Positions 9,929-18,308 of a stretch of 64,000 bases of DNA are shown here, piece by piece. Position 1 is the first letter of the stretch. Each line of letters starts with the position of its first letter. The stretch covers positions 3,910,009 through 3,974,008 of the forward strand of contig NZ_CP132359.1 in assembly GCF_030758975.1 (NCBI RefSeq), written 5' to 3'. The stretch is from Bosea beijingensis (GTDB lineage: Bacteria > Pseudomonadota > Alphaproteobacteria > Rhizobiales > Beijerinckiaceae). Under the pieces are notes generated by a model. That model was not told where the DNA came from, did not search any database, and was given only the letters and a program-made list of their open reading frames with translations. Made by a program: the position numbers and the translations under genes.

Positions 9929-10708
9929 CTAGAGGTCGCGGACGATCTCCAGACGGGCGCCATGCGCTAGGCCTTCGTCCAGGCGGGCATCCTCCGGGCC
10001 GTAGAAGGAGACGGCATAGGCGCCCTGCCCGCGGCGGACGAGGTGCTCACTGAGGCTGGCCGCGGCGGGACCGCGCGGCTCCGTCAGGGACAGTGTCTGC
10101 CGGGCGATGCGGAACTGAACGATGCCGAAGCCGAGGCCGGGAACACCGCCCAGCGCGACCGACTCCTGCCCGAGCAGGGCGCGATAGCGCGCGATCGAAG
10201 TCGCAAGGTCCTGCACCGCCACGGTGATGCCGGCGACCCCGGTCACGCCATTGGCATGGCGGCGGACCGGTCCCTCGGGAACGCGCAGGCTGCGGGCGGT
10301 GACATCGGTGCAGAGGAAGGGGATGTCGGGCTCGGGCGGGCGGGCCGAGCGCCACGCGATGCTGGTGCCGTCGGGCTTGAGCCGGCCGCCATCGATCGGG
10401 CCGTCCATGACGATGCCGGCGGCCCGCGCACGGGCGAGATCGGCGTCGAGATCATCCGGCAGCACGGCATAGTCTACGAGGCCAGGACCGGCACGGTCGA
10501 GCACCTGCCACCAGCGATATCCGGGCAGCGGACGCGGGAAGGCGATGATTTCGAGATAGGCACCATCCTCGAACACGACCAGCGCATTGCGCGAGCCGCG
10601 CGGATGCTCGCCGCCCGGCAGCACGGTGAAGCCGAGCGTCGTGTAGTCGCGGATGGCGGCGTCGAGATCGGCGACGGCGATGACGATATGGTCGATCGAA
10701 AGCGGCAT
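9929..10708 (-). CDS. VOC family protein (glyoxalase-like domain)
   Basis: The 259-residue protein has two vicinal-oxygen-chelate modules. The first opens 'SIDHIVIAVADLDAAIRDYTTLGFTV' with 'HPRGSRNALVVFEDGAYLEIIAF' and the second, near residue 165, has 'GVTGVAGITVAVQDLATSIARYRALLG'. His in 'DHIV' and Glu in 'YLEII' are candidate metal ligands. The family includes dioxygenases, isomerases and binding proteins; no substrate is evident. The start 'MPLSIDH' was chosen because AAGGA lies eight bases before it. It follows the TRAP binding-protein gene by 23 bases. Confidence 0.85.
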   Translation of the reverse strand: MPLSIDHIVIAVADLDAAIRDYTTLGFTVLPGGEHPRGSRNALVVFEDGAYLEIIAFPRPLPGYRWWQVLDRAGPGLVDYAVLPDDLDADLARARAAGIVMDGPIDGGRLKPDGTSIAWRSARPPEPDIPFLCTDVTARSLRVPEGPVRRHANGVTGVAGITVAVQDLATSIARYRALLGQESVALGGVPGLGFGIVQFRIARQTLSLTEPRGPAAASLSEHLVRRGQGAYAVSFYGPEDARLDEGLAHGARLEIVRDL

Positions 10709-10731
10709 GGTCATCGTCCTTGATGCTGGCT

Positions 10732-11718
10732 TCACGCGCTCTGCGCGATGGCTTCGATGCCCGACATGCCGCCGAGCTGCGGCGCAAAACTCTCCCAGAC
10801 CTTGCGCGCGCCGTCCTGCCAGCCCTGGCGGTTCTCGGCCGGTATCACCTTGCCGCCTTCGGCCGTGGCGCGCGCCATCGAGGCTTCCTCGTCGGCCCGC
10901 ATCAATTCGTCGAAATGGGCGATGCCTTCACGGACCGCTGCCGTCAGCGCCTCGCGATCCTGTTGCGTCAGCGCCTTCCAGAAGGGCGCCGCGAACATCA
11001 CGACGCCGCTCGCCCAGATATGGCCGGTCTCGATCAGCACCGGCACGACCTCGTGCAGGCGGAAACCGACATAGGCCGACTTGGTCAGGTCCATGCAGTC
11101 GACCACGCCGGTCTTCAGCGCGTTATAGGTCTCGGGGATCGGGATCGGCGTGGGATGGGCGCCGAAGCCCGACCAGAGCGCGGTGTGCAGCGGGCTCTGG
11201 ATCACGCGGATGCGCTTGCCCTTGACCGACGCGGGGGTGGTCAGCGGCTCCTTCGCCAGGAGGTGGCGGGCACCATAGTTGATGAAGCCCGGCACGACGA
11301 AGCCCTGCGCCTCGTAGAGTCTCCTGAGCTCAGTGCCGAGCGGCCCGGCCAGGGCCCGCGCGAGATGGTCGCGGTCGCGGAACAGGAAAGGCAAGTCGAG
11401 AATCTGCCCGGTCGGAACCCAACTCGAAAGCGAGGACACCGTCGAGAGGGCCGCCTGGATCGAGCCGAGGCGGAGGCCCTCGGCCACCTCCTTCTCGCCG
11501 CCGAGCGCGGCATTGGGCACGATCCGAAGGTCGAAACGTCCGGGCGCCGTGCGGTTGAGGATCTCGGCGATGTGCCGCCAGATCCTCGTCTCCGGCTTGT
11601 CCTCGCCCAAAAGCGAGGCGACGGTCACGGGTCGGCCGGCGGCGAATGCCAGACTGCCCTTCAGGATGGCGGGCGTCGTGAGCGAACCGGCGGCGAACTG
11701 ACGGCGGGTGATCAGCAA
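10732..11718 (-). CDS. TRAP transporter substrate-binding protein, DctP family
   Basis: The 328-residue exported protein starts with a twin-arginine-like signal 'TRRQFAAGS' and hydrophobic stretch to about residue 27. DctP features include 'GGEKEVAEGLRLGSIQAALST', 'PFLFRD', 'KGKRIRVIQSPLHTALWSGFGAHPTPIP' with the ligand-carboxylate Arg near 170, and 'GVVDCMDL'. TRAP systems import organic acids with a sodium gradient via DctQ and DctM. Neither partner gene is present here, so this is an orphan binding protein that must borrow membrane subunits encoded elsewhere. Confidence 0.9.
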   Translation of the reverse strand: MLITRRQFAAGSLTTPAILKGSLAFAAGRPVTVASLLGEDKPETRIWRHIAEILNRTAPGRFDLRIVPNAALGGEKEVAEGLRLGSIQAALSTVSSLSSWVPTGQILDLPFLFRDRDHLARALAGPLGTELRRLYEAQGFVVPGFINYGARHLLAKEPLTTPASVKGKRIRVIQSPLHTALWSGFGAHPTPIPIPETYNALKTGVVDCMDLTKSAYVGFRLHEVVPVLIETGHIWASGVVMFAAPFWKALTQQDREALTAAVREGIAHFDELMRADEEASMARATAEGGKVIPAENRQGWQDGARKVWESFAPQLGGMSGIEAIAQSA

Positions 11719-11862
11719 GACTTGCCTCCTTCGGCATCGCTAGCGGAATCGCGCGAAACGCGCCCCGCTGCAAGAGGCCGACGCATCTGAAGACATGCGA
11801 CGCATCCGGAAAGCGCAGTGGATTTCGCCAGCGCCGATCGGTTATCGGGACAGGAGCCGCCG

Positions 11863-12750
11863 ATGGAGACGATGATGAGCGAGACCCATGAGATTGCCTC
11901 CGACCGGCTGCTTGCGACCGTGGGGGCACAAGGCGGCGAACTGATCGCGCTCTCCGATGCGAACGGGCCTGCGCTCTGGAATGGCGGGCCGGACTGGCCA
12001 CGCCATGCGCCGGTGCTGTTTCCGATCGTCGGGCGGCTGACTGACGACACGCTGATCCATCAAGGACGCTCCTATCGCCTGACCCAGCACGGCTTCGCAC
12101 GCGACAGCCTGTTCACCTGGGTCGAGCGCACAAGGGACCGGGCAGTGCTGGAACTCCGGGAGAGCCCGGAGACGCTGGCGATCTATCCGTTCCGGTTCGT
12201 GTTGCAGATGATCTACGCGGTCGCGGGCGATACGCTGACCGTGACCTCGCGGGTGAGCAATCCGGCCGATGTCCCGCTGATCTGCGGCGTCGGCGCGCAT
12301 CCAGCCTTCCTCTGGCCGTTGAGCGAGGGTGTCGCGAAGGAAGCGCATCGCCTGACCTTCCCGCAACCCGAGCCGGGCCAGGGACTCGGCGTCGAGGCCG
12401 GCCTGCTCACCGCACCGATTCCCCTGCCCTTCGCGGGGACGGACCTGCCGCTCGACGGCAGCCTGTTCGTCAACGACGCGATCGTGATCCCGGATACGGC
12501 GAACCGCTCGGTGCGCTTCGCCGCGCTGGATGCATCAGGGCGGGAGAGCCGCGCCCTGACAGTGAGCTGGGAAGGCTACAAGGACCTCGGCATCTGGTCG
12601 AAGCCAACAGGCGCACCGTTCCTCTGCATCGAGCCCTGGTACGGCATGGCGAGCCCTGCCGGCTGGCAGGGCGACATCGCGGAGAAGCCCGGCATCCTCA
12701 AATTGGCGCCGGGCGAGAGCCGCGATTTCGTATGGCGCGCGACGCTTTAG
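11863..12750 (+). CDS. Aldose 1-epimerase family protein
   Basis: A 295-residue cytoplasmic beta-sandwich protein of the galactose-mutarotase superfamily, in the LacX/YphB-like group. Visible active-site elements are 'YRLTQHGFARD' with a catalytic-type His, 'GVGAHPAFLWPL' with the second His, and 'CIEPWYGMAS' with the catalytic-type Glu. The ATG at 11863 has AGGAG eight bases upstream; a GTG at 11818 in the same frame lacks such a site. It stands alone between minus-strand genes and converges with the next gene four bases away. The sugar substrate is unknown. Confidence 0.88.
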   Translation: METMMSETHEIASDRLLATVGAQGGELIALSDANGPALWNGGPDWPRHAPVLFPIVGRLTDDTLIHQGRSYRLTQHGFARDSLFTWVERTRDRAVLELRESPETLAIYPFRFVLQMIYAVAGDTLTVTSRVSNPADVPLICGVGAHPAFLWPLSEGVAKEAHRLTFPQPEPGQGLGVEAGLLTAPIPLPFAGTDLPLDGSLFVNDAIVIPDTANRSVRFAALDASGRESRALTVSWEGYKDLGIWSKPTGAPFLCIEPWYGMASPAGWQGDIAEKPGILKLAPGESRDFVWRATL

Positions 12751-12754
12751 CGCC

Positions 12755-14344
12755 TCACTTCTTCTCGACGTTCCAGAACAGCATCACCGGTGCCGCCAAC
12801 ACGCCGGAGACATTGGTGCGCCTTGCATAGGGCTGATCGTACTGACCGAGCACGCGATAGGGCTGCATCTCGGCGAGACGCTTGTGCAAGGCCTCAAGCG
12901 CAAGCTTGCGGCCGGCATCGTCGGGCGCATCGATGAAGGCGCCGCGCAGCTTCTCGGCTTCCGCATCGCAGGGCCAGCCCGACCAAGCGCGCTCGCATGC
13001 CATGTTGGTGCCGATATTGGTCAGCGGCGACTGCATCGTCGCGCCTGACGCCGTCGTGACGAAGAGGTTCCAACCGCCCTGCTCGGACGTACCCTTGTTC
13101 TGCTGGCGCGTGGTGACGGTGCCCCAATCGGCGACCTGCAGATCGATATTGAAACCGACCTTCCTGAGCGAGGCGGCCGCGACCTCCGCCATGCGGCCGA
13201 TCGGCGCAATATCGTTGCTGGTCGAAAGCACGAGCTTCTCGCCCTTGTAGCCACTCTCCTTCAGCAGCGCGCGCGCCTTGTCGAGATCGGGCTTGGCGTA
13301 GCCTTCCGTGCCTGCTTCCGTGCCGTTCGGGCCGCCACAGATGAAATAGGAGGCACAGCGCTTCCACCATTCCTCGTCGCCGAAGCCGGCCGAGAGGAAA
13401 TCGGCCTGGTCGGTGGCATAGGCGAGAGCCAGACGCGCCTTCGGGTTGTCGAAGGGCGGGTGGAGATGGTTCGGCCGCAGCATCGCCTGATTGGCGAGGT
13501 TGGCGTAGCGGTCGACCTTGACCTGGCTGTTGGTCGCGATGACCGGGATCAGGTCCTGGCTCGGCTGCTCCCAGATGTCGATCTCGCCGGTCTGGAGCGC
13601 AGCAGCAGCGGTCGCGGCATCCGGCATGATCTGCCACTCGACGCGGTCGACCTTGACGACGCGCCCGCCGGCGAGCCCGTCGGCCGGCTCGGAGCGCGGG
13701 ACATAGTCTGGATTGCGGTCGTAGACGACCTTCGAGCCGCTGCGCCATTCCTCGCGGTTGAACTTGAACGGGCCGGAGCCGATCGTCTCGGTGATCGGCT
13801 TCATCGGGTCGGATTTGGCGTCGGACTCGCGCATGATCACCGGGATCTGGCCGACCGCCGAGCCGAGCGCGAAGGGCACCAGCGCCATCGGCCGCTTCAG
13901 CTTGAGGCGGAAGGTGGCATCGTCCACCGCCTCCATGCCGTCGGTATATTCCGCAAGCTTGCCGCCGATCGTGTCGCGCTTCATCCAGCGGCCGAGCGAG
14001 GCGATGACGTCCCTGGTCGTCACCGGCTGGCCATCATGGAATTTCAGGCCGGGGCGGAGCTTGAAGGTCCAGGTCAGCTTGTCGGCCGAGGTCTCGAAGC
14101 TCTCGACCATCTGCGGCTTCGGCTGGAGGTTCGAATCCCAGGCGAAGAGCGTCTCGTAGATCATCAGCCCATGCATGCGGGTGATGACGATGGAGGCGGC
14201 GACCGGATCGAGCGTCTTGAGGTCCGCATGCGGCGCGACGCGCAGGACGCGATTCGAGGCCGGCTGCGACTGCGAAGAGGCCGGCAGCGGCAGGAACGCT
14301 GCCGCCGATAGCAGCAGCGCGGCGGTGAAACGGGACAGTTGCAT
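12755..14344 (-). CDS. ABC transporter substrate-binding protein, family 5 (peptide/opine type)
   Basis: The 529-residue periplasmic protein has a signal peptide ending near 'PLPASSQSQPA' (about residue 28). It then has the SBP_bac_5 core: 'LKTLDPVAA', 'WTFKLRPGLKFHDGQPVTTRDVIASL' and 'PFDNPKARLALAYATDQ'. It is homologous to the binding protein at 36122, sharing endings of the type 'FWNVEKK'/'FWNVKKG'. No permease or ATPase genes adjoin it; upstream on the same strand are a D-aminopeptidase and an M20 amidohydrolase. Together they suggest uptake and cleavage of modified or D-amino-acid peptides. Confidence 0.92.
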   Translation of the reverse strand: MQLSRFTAALLLSAAAFLPLPASSQSQPASNRVLRVAPHADLKTLDPVAASIVITRMHGLMIYETLFAWDSNLQPKPQMVESFETSADKLTWTFKLRPGLKFHDGQPVTTRDVIASLGRWMKRDTIGGKLAEYTDGMEAVDDATFRLKLKRPMALVPFALGSAVGQIPVIMRESDAKSDPMKPITETIGSGPFKFNREEWRSGSKVVYDRNPDYVPRSEPADGLAGGRVVKVDRVEWQIMPDAATAAAALQTGEIDIWEQPSQDLIPVIATNSQVKVDRYANLANQAMLRPNHLHPPFDNPKARLALAYATDQADFLSAGFGDEEWWKRCASYFICGGPNGTEAGTEGYAKPDLDKARALLKESGYKGEKLVLSTSNDIAPIGRMAEVAAASLRKVGFNIDLQVADWGTVTTRQQNKGTSEQGGWNLFVTTASGATMQSPLTNIGTNMACERAWSGWPCDAEAEKLRGAFIDAPDDAGRKLALEALHKRLAEMQPYRVLGQYDQPYARRTNVSGVLAAPVMLFWNVEKK

Positions 14345-14415
14345 CAGGCGTTCTCCTCCTTCGTCACCGGCCCTGCGGCACCGCCCCTCCGCGGAGCCGC
14401 CTCAGCCGGCGCGTT

Positions 14416-15921
14416 TCATGCTCGTTTCATCTGCAAGATCCTTGCCCGGTGGCCGGCCACCCGCAAGCTTCCTTCCGCATCGAGCCAGAGGCAGGGGCGC
14501 GCAAGCCAGGGGCCGTGCTGGTGGCGAGCAAGCGCGCGGCCGTTCGGCAGCGGCGTCAGTTGCGAGACCGTTCCGCCGGAAGGCCAGGGCAGCAGTGCAG
14601 TGCCGTCGGCCCGAATCTCGATCTCCGTGCCGAAATGCGGGTCGCGCCAGCGCCCGATCAAGCGCGCATCAAGCGGGGTATCGGCCGGCACCCGCGCGAG
14701 CGAGCGCCGCACGCCGCCGATCAGGCCGGTGAGACGGTCCTGCCCTTCCTGTTTCAGGCGGATGTCGAGATAGGCCGGCAAGCTGCGCAGACCGCCGTCG
14801 CCATCGGTGATCAGACGCTCGAAGCCGCCCATGTAGCTGATCGAATCCGCAGCGAGCTCGGCCCAGAACGGCCCCTCGTCGCTGGCGAACAGGCCGACCG
14901 GCGCGTTTGCGATCGTCGGCAGCTCCTGTTCGAGCAGGGTCGCCAGCACGGTCAGGGCTGGCCAGAGCGCCTCTTCCTCGCGATTGCTCAGCACGACGAC
15001 GCCGACGCCATGGGCCGGCGACATCCAGAAATGGTTGCGGTAGCCGGCGAGCGAACCGCCATGGCCGACGATCGTGGTCTCGCCGAGCCGGCTGGCGACG
15101 AGGCCGAGCCGATAGACGCTTTCGCTACCGTCAGCGAAATGGCGCGGCGCGGTCAGGCGCTCCAGCATGCCGGCGAGCGGGCCGCGCCCCGCCAGCAGGG
15201 CCGAAGCCCAGCCGGCGAGATCGGCGGCGGAACCCACGAGTCCGCCCGATGCGGAGAAATGCGGGCCGTTATGGCCGCGCCGCCAGTCCGTCCCGTCATT
15301 CCAGTAGCCGGTGGCGAGGCCGGGGACGATCTCCGAGCCGTCATAGGGCAGACGGAAGGCAAGGCCGAGCTCACCGGAGAGTTCCGCGACGGTGTCCTTG
15401 TAGGGCTTGCCGGTGACCTGCTCGAGGATGCGCTGGCCAAGCCGCCAGCCGGTGTTGGAGTAGGCCATCTCAGTGCCGGGCTCGGCACTCAGCGAGGGCA
15501 AGCGGCAGGCGAGCGCAAAGACCTCTTCCGCGCTCAATGTCGCGGTGAAGGGCAAGCCCTGCTGCCAGAAGCACTCCATCATGTCCGGCAGGGCACCGGT
15601 CATGTCGAGGGCACGACCGAACTCGACCGCGGCGAGCGGCGCCGGCAGGTCCTTCAGCCAATGGCCGAGCGGGGCATCGAGCGGGATGCCGGCGCGGAGC
15701 AACGCGACCGCCAGGACATGCTTGCTGATCGAAGCGAAGCGGTTCGGCGTCTGCGGCGTGAAGGGCACGCCGTATTCGATGCTGGCGAGGCCGCCGGCAA
15801 AGCTCTCGCGCACGCCGTCGCGGTCGAAGAGCACGACGGCGCCGCCCGGCCCCGCCGCGCGCTGCCAGCTCGCAACGATTTCCTGCGCGCGGGTCGCGGC
15901 GCGGGTCCAGTTCACGGTCAT
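14416..15921 (-). CDS. dap: D-aminopeptidase-like serine hydrolase (penicillin-recognising fold)
   Basis: The 501-residue protein matches D-aminopeptidase DmpB/DAP of Ochrobactrum in length and active-site spacing: Ser64-x-x-Lys67 (SISK), Tyr154-Ser-Asn, and His287-Gly-Gly, where DAP has Ser62/Lys65, Tyr153 and His287. After the beta-lactamase-like catalytic domain (about 1-330) come about 170 residues that fit the two C-terminal beta-barrel domains of that family. No signal peptide is seen. The enzyme would release N-terminal D-residues from peptides or amides. The ATG with GAGGGAG upstream was preferred to a TTG at 15936. It follows the M20 gene by 11 bases. Confidence 0.85.
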   Translation of the reverse strand: MTVNWTRAATRAQEIVASWQRAAGPGGAVVLFDRDGVRESFAGGLASIEYGVPFTPQTPNRFASISKHVLAVALLRAGIPLDAPLGHWLKDLPAPLAAVEFGRALDMTGALPDMMECFWQQGLPFTATLSAEEVFALACRLPSLSAEPGTEMAYSNTGWRLGQRILEQVTGKPYKDTVAELSGELGLAFRLPYDGSEIVPGLATGYWNDGTDWRRGHNGPHFSASGGLVGSAADLAGWASALLAGRGPLAGMLERLTAPRHFADGSESVYRLGLVASRLGETTIVGHGGSLAGYRNHFWMSPAHGVGVVVLSNREEEALWPALTVLATLLEQELPTIANAPVGLFASDEGPFWAELAADSISYMGGFERLITDGDGGLRSLPAYLDIRLKQEGQDRLTGLIGGVRRSLARVPADTPLDARLIGRWRDPHFGTEIEIRADGTALLPWPSGGTVSQLTPLPNGRALARHQHGPWLARPCLWLDAEGSLRVAGHRARILQMKRA

Positions 15922-15932
15922 GTCACGCTCCC

Positions 15933-17093
15933 TCAAGCCTGCGGGCGGGCTTCGCCGAGCAGATTGCGCAGCGCCCGCATGAAGACGCGCGCGCCGGGGC
16001 CGATCGCATCGTCCGGGAAATCGAAATCCGGGTTGTGCAGATGCGCGGTCTCGCCCGAGCCGAGCAGGAACATCGCAGATTTGGAGCGGCGCCCGAACAG
16101 GCCGAAATCCTCCGAGCCGCGCGAGGGCGGCGTCGGACCATGCGGCACCTTCTCCTCGTCCATCGCCCGGCGCAGCATCGCGACGGCCTCCGGCTCGTTC
16201 TCGCAGTGGTGGAAGATGTCGTGATAGCTGATCTCGACGGTCAAACGACCGGCCTCGGCAGCCTCGCGGGCCAGCGTCTCGGCGGCTTCGCAGAGCGCGC
16301 CCATCTGCGCGTCGTTGACGGTGCGCAGCGTCGCCCAGAGCTCGCCATGGCCCGGCGCGATGCCGAAGGCCTGCTCGCCGATCTCGACATGAGTCACGGT
16401 CACCAGCCGGAAGTTGGCGTCGAGCGGGCCGCCCGGTCCGAGCGCGGTCAGCGTCGGGATCAGCGTCGCGATGGCCGGGGCCGGCGAGCGGCCATGCTCC
16501 GGCGTCGAGGCATGCGAGGTTTCGCCGGTCAGGATGATCTTGATGCCGCGCGAGGCGCAGTTGGCGGCGCCTTCCGAGATGCGGGCATGGCCGACCGGCA
16601 CACCCGGGCGGTTATGCAGGGAGAAGGCGTAATCCGGCACGATCTCCTCGAATTTCGGATCGGCCATCACGGCGGCAGCGCCAGCGCCGGTCTCCTCGGC
16701 CGGCTGGAACAGCAGGATGGCACGGCCCTTCTTCGGCGGATTGCGCTGCAAGCCGCGCGCCAGGCCGGCGAGGATGGTCATATGGCCGTCATGGCCGCAG
16801 AGATGGCCCTTGCCGGGGATTTCGGAGCGGTGGTCGCTGTCGGAAAGCTCCTCGATCGGCAGCGCATCGAGCTCGGCGCGGATCAGAACCGTCGGGCCGG
16901 GCTCGACGCCCTCGTAGATCGCGGCGACCCCATGGCCGCCGAGTTCGGTGACGATACGATCCGGCCCGGTCGGCTTGAGGAATTCGACGATGGTCGCAGC
17001 CGTCTCGCGTTCCTCGCCGGAGATTTCAGGACGGCGATGCAGCCGATGCCGGAGATCGACGAGATCGACCATGTCGCTGTTGGTCAAGAACAC
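15933..17093 (-). CDS. M20 family amidohydrolase (hippurate/acyl-amino-acid hydrolase type)
   Basis: The 386-residue enzyme shows the M20D pattern: 'LRHRLHRRPEISGEE', 'RAELDALPIEE' with the metal-binding Asp, 'HLCGHDGHMTIL' (about 97-108), 'LFQPAEETGAGA' with the catalytic Glu, and a terminal 'HNPDFDFPD' His. The lid domain lies between about 185 and 295. Family members hydrolyse N-acyl amino acids or small peptides using one or two divalent metals. It is the first gene of a three-gene run with the D-aminopeptidase and the family 5 binding protein. A GTG start is chosen because GGGAGG lies eight bases before it. Confidence 0.9.
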   Translation of the reverse strand: MFLTNSDMVDLVDLRHRLHRRPEISGEERETAATIVEFLKPTGPDRIVTELGGHGVAAIYEGVEPGPTVLIRAELDALPIEELSDSDHRSEIPGKGHLCGHDGHMTILAGLARGLQRNPPKKGRAILLFQPAEETGAGAAAVMADPKFEEIVPDYAFSLHNRPGVPVGHARISEGAANCASRGIKIILTGETSHASTPEHGRSPAPAIATLIPTLTALGPGGPLDANFRLVTVTHVEIGEQAFGIAPGHGELWATLRTVNDAQMGALCEAAETLAREAAEAGRLTVEISYHDIFHHCENEPEAVAMLRRAMDEEKVPHGPTPPSRGSEDFGLFGRRSKSAMFLLGSGETAHLHNPDFDFPDDAIGPGARVFMRALRNLLGEARPQA

Positions 17094-17216
17094 GGATAAA
17101 GCCTCCCAGGCGCAGGAATGGCCGGCGGATCACCGGCTCTTGCCCGGAAAGGTTCGACACTTCAGCCGCTTCGGCAACCCGCGTCATCGCCGGGGGCGGC
17201 ATGCGCGAAGACCGGG

Positions 17217-17438
17217 TCAGTTGCCGAGCTCGGCCTCGACCTCGGCGTCGAAGGCCTGAGCCAGCATGGCGCGGCAGGCCTCAGCCTGCTGGCGCGCCGA
17301 ATCCAGCGCGATATGGGGGAGAATCTCGGCGAGATCGCGCAGGGCGAAATCGACGGCCGACATCAGGCCGAGCACCGGCTCGGCGGCGGCAGCCGGCTGT
17401 TGCGGCAAGCGGAACGCAATGACCTGACCCATAGGCAT
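17217..17438 (-). CDS. Small hypothetical protein
   Basis: A 73-residue acidic, Ala-rich helical protein starting 'MPMGQVIAFRLPQQP', of a type seen as small conserved proteins in Hyphomicrobiales. It has no signal, no transmembrane stretch and no recognisable motif. It stands alone between the M20 gene and the YgjP-like gene. ATGs at 17438 or 17432 are both possible starts. Function unknown. Confidence 0.5.
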   Translation of the reverse strand: MPMGQVIAFRLPQQPAAAAEPVLGLMSAVDFALRDLAEILPHIALDSARQQAEACRAMLAQAFDAEVEAELGN

Positions 17439-17525
17439 ACTCACGCTGAAAGCGAATCGGCCTTCAGTGTGCGGGGCGAGCCTTCAGAAAGTGGTTAACG
17501 GCGGAATTGCGGCAGTGCGCCTGAC

Positions 17526-18266
17526 TCAACCATAGCCGTGCAGGCTGGCGCCATGGCGCTTCAGCCAGGCTTCCGCCTCCTCAGTATGGGGGCAGAGCTT
17601 GTGGGTCAGCGCCCAGAAGCGGTGCGAGTGGTTCATCTCCTTGAGGTGGGCCACCTCATGGGCCGCGAGATAATCGAGCACCGGGGACGGCGCCAGGATC
17701 AGGCGCCATGAGAAGCTGAGGTCCCTTTGAGAGGAGCAGGAGCCCCAGCGGCTCGTGGTGTCGCGGATGGTGATCTTGCGGGCGGAGATGCCAAGCGTCG
17801 CGGTGTGGCGGCGGACCGCCTTCTCGATATCCTCGAGCGCGAGCTTCCGCAGGAAATCCCTGACCCGGCGCGCGACATGTGCGGCATCGCCGGCCACTGC
17901 GATGACCGGCGCGCCGTCGGCATCGCGTGTCGCCTGCGTCAGCCCACGCGCTTTCGACCAGTGGACGATGCGATGCGGCACACCACGCAGGGGAATGCTC
18001 TGGCCGGGCTCGAAGGGCACCGGGCGCGGGCGCTTGGCCATCCGCGCCGCGATCCAGCCGCCATGGTTCTCGGCGAAGGTGCGGCCCGCCGCGAAATCGG
18101 CCCTCTCGGGCAGGGTCAGCGTGATCTCGCCGGTCGCCTGCGAGACGCGCAACGTCATCCGCCGCGCGGCGGCGCGGCGCTTGACCAGAACGGCATAGCG
18201 CGTGCCGGCATGCACGACCTCGATCCGGTCGGGGTCCGGCTGGCGCCTGAACAGGGAGATGCGCAT
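17526..18266 (-). CDS. YgjP-like (DUF45) metal-dependent hydrolase
   Basis: The 246-residue protein has the SprT/WLM-like zincin signature of the YgjP family: 'HEVAHLKEMNHSHRFW' near residues 203-218, supplying HExxH and a third His. 'RWGSCSSQRDLSFSWRLILAP' just before is the other family hallmark, and 'RRMTLRVSQATGEITLTLPERAD' is the usual N-terminal block. It is cytoplasmic; the function of the family is not firmly established. It is downstream of phaZ on the same strand with a 42-base gap. Confidence 0.9.
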   Translation of the reverse strand: MRISLFRRQPDPDRIEVVHAGTRYAVLVKRRAAARRMTLRVSQATGEITLTLPERADFAAGRTFAENHGGWIAARMAKRPRPVPFEPGQSIPLRGVPHRIVHWSKARGLTQATRDADGAPVIAVAGDAAHVARRVRDFLRKLALEDIEKAVRRHTATLGISARKITIRDTTSRWGSCSSQRDLSFSWRLILAPSPVLDYLAAHEVAHLKEMNHSHRFWALTHKLCPHTEEAEAWLKRHGASLHGYG

Positions 18267-18308
18267 CGCCCGCGATTGTGCGGGATTCGCGGGCGATACG
18301 AAAGAGCC

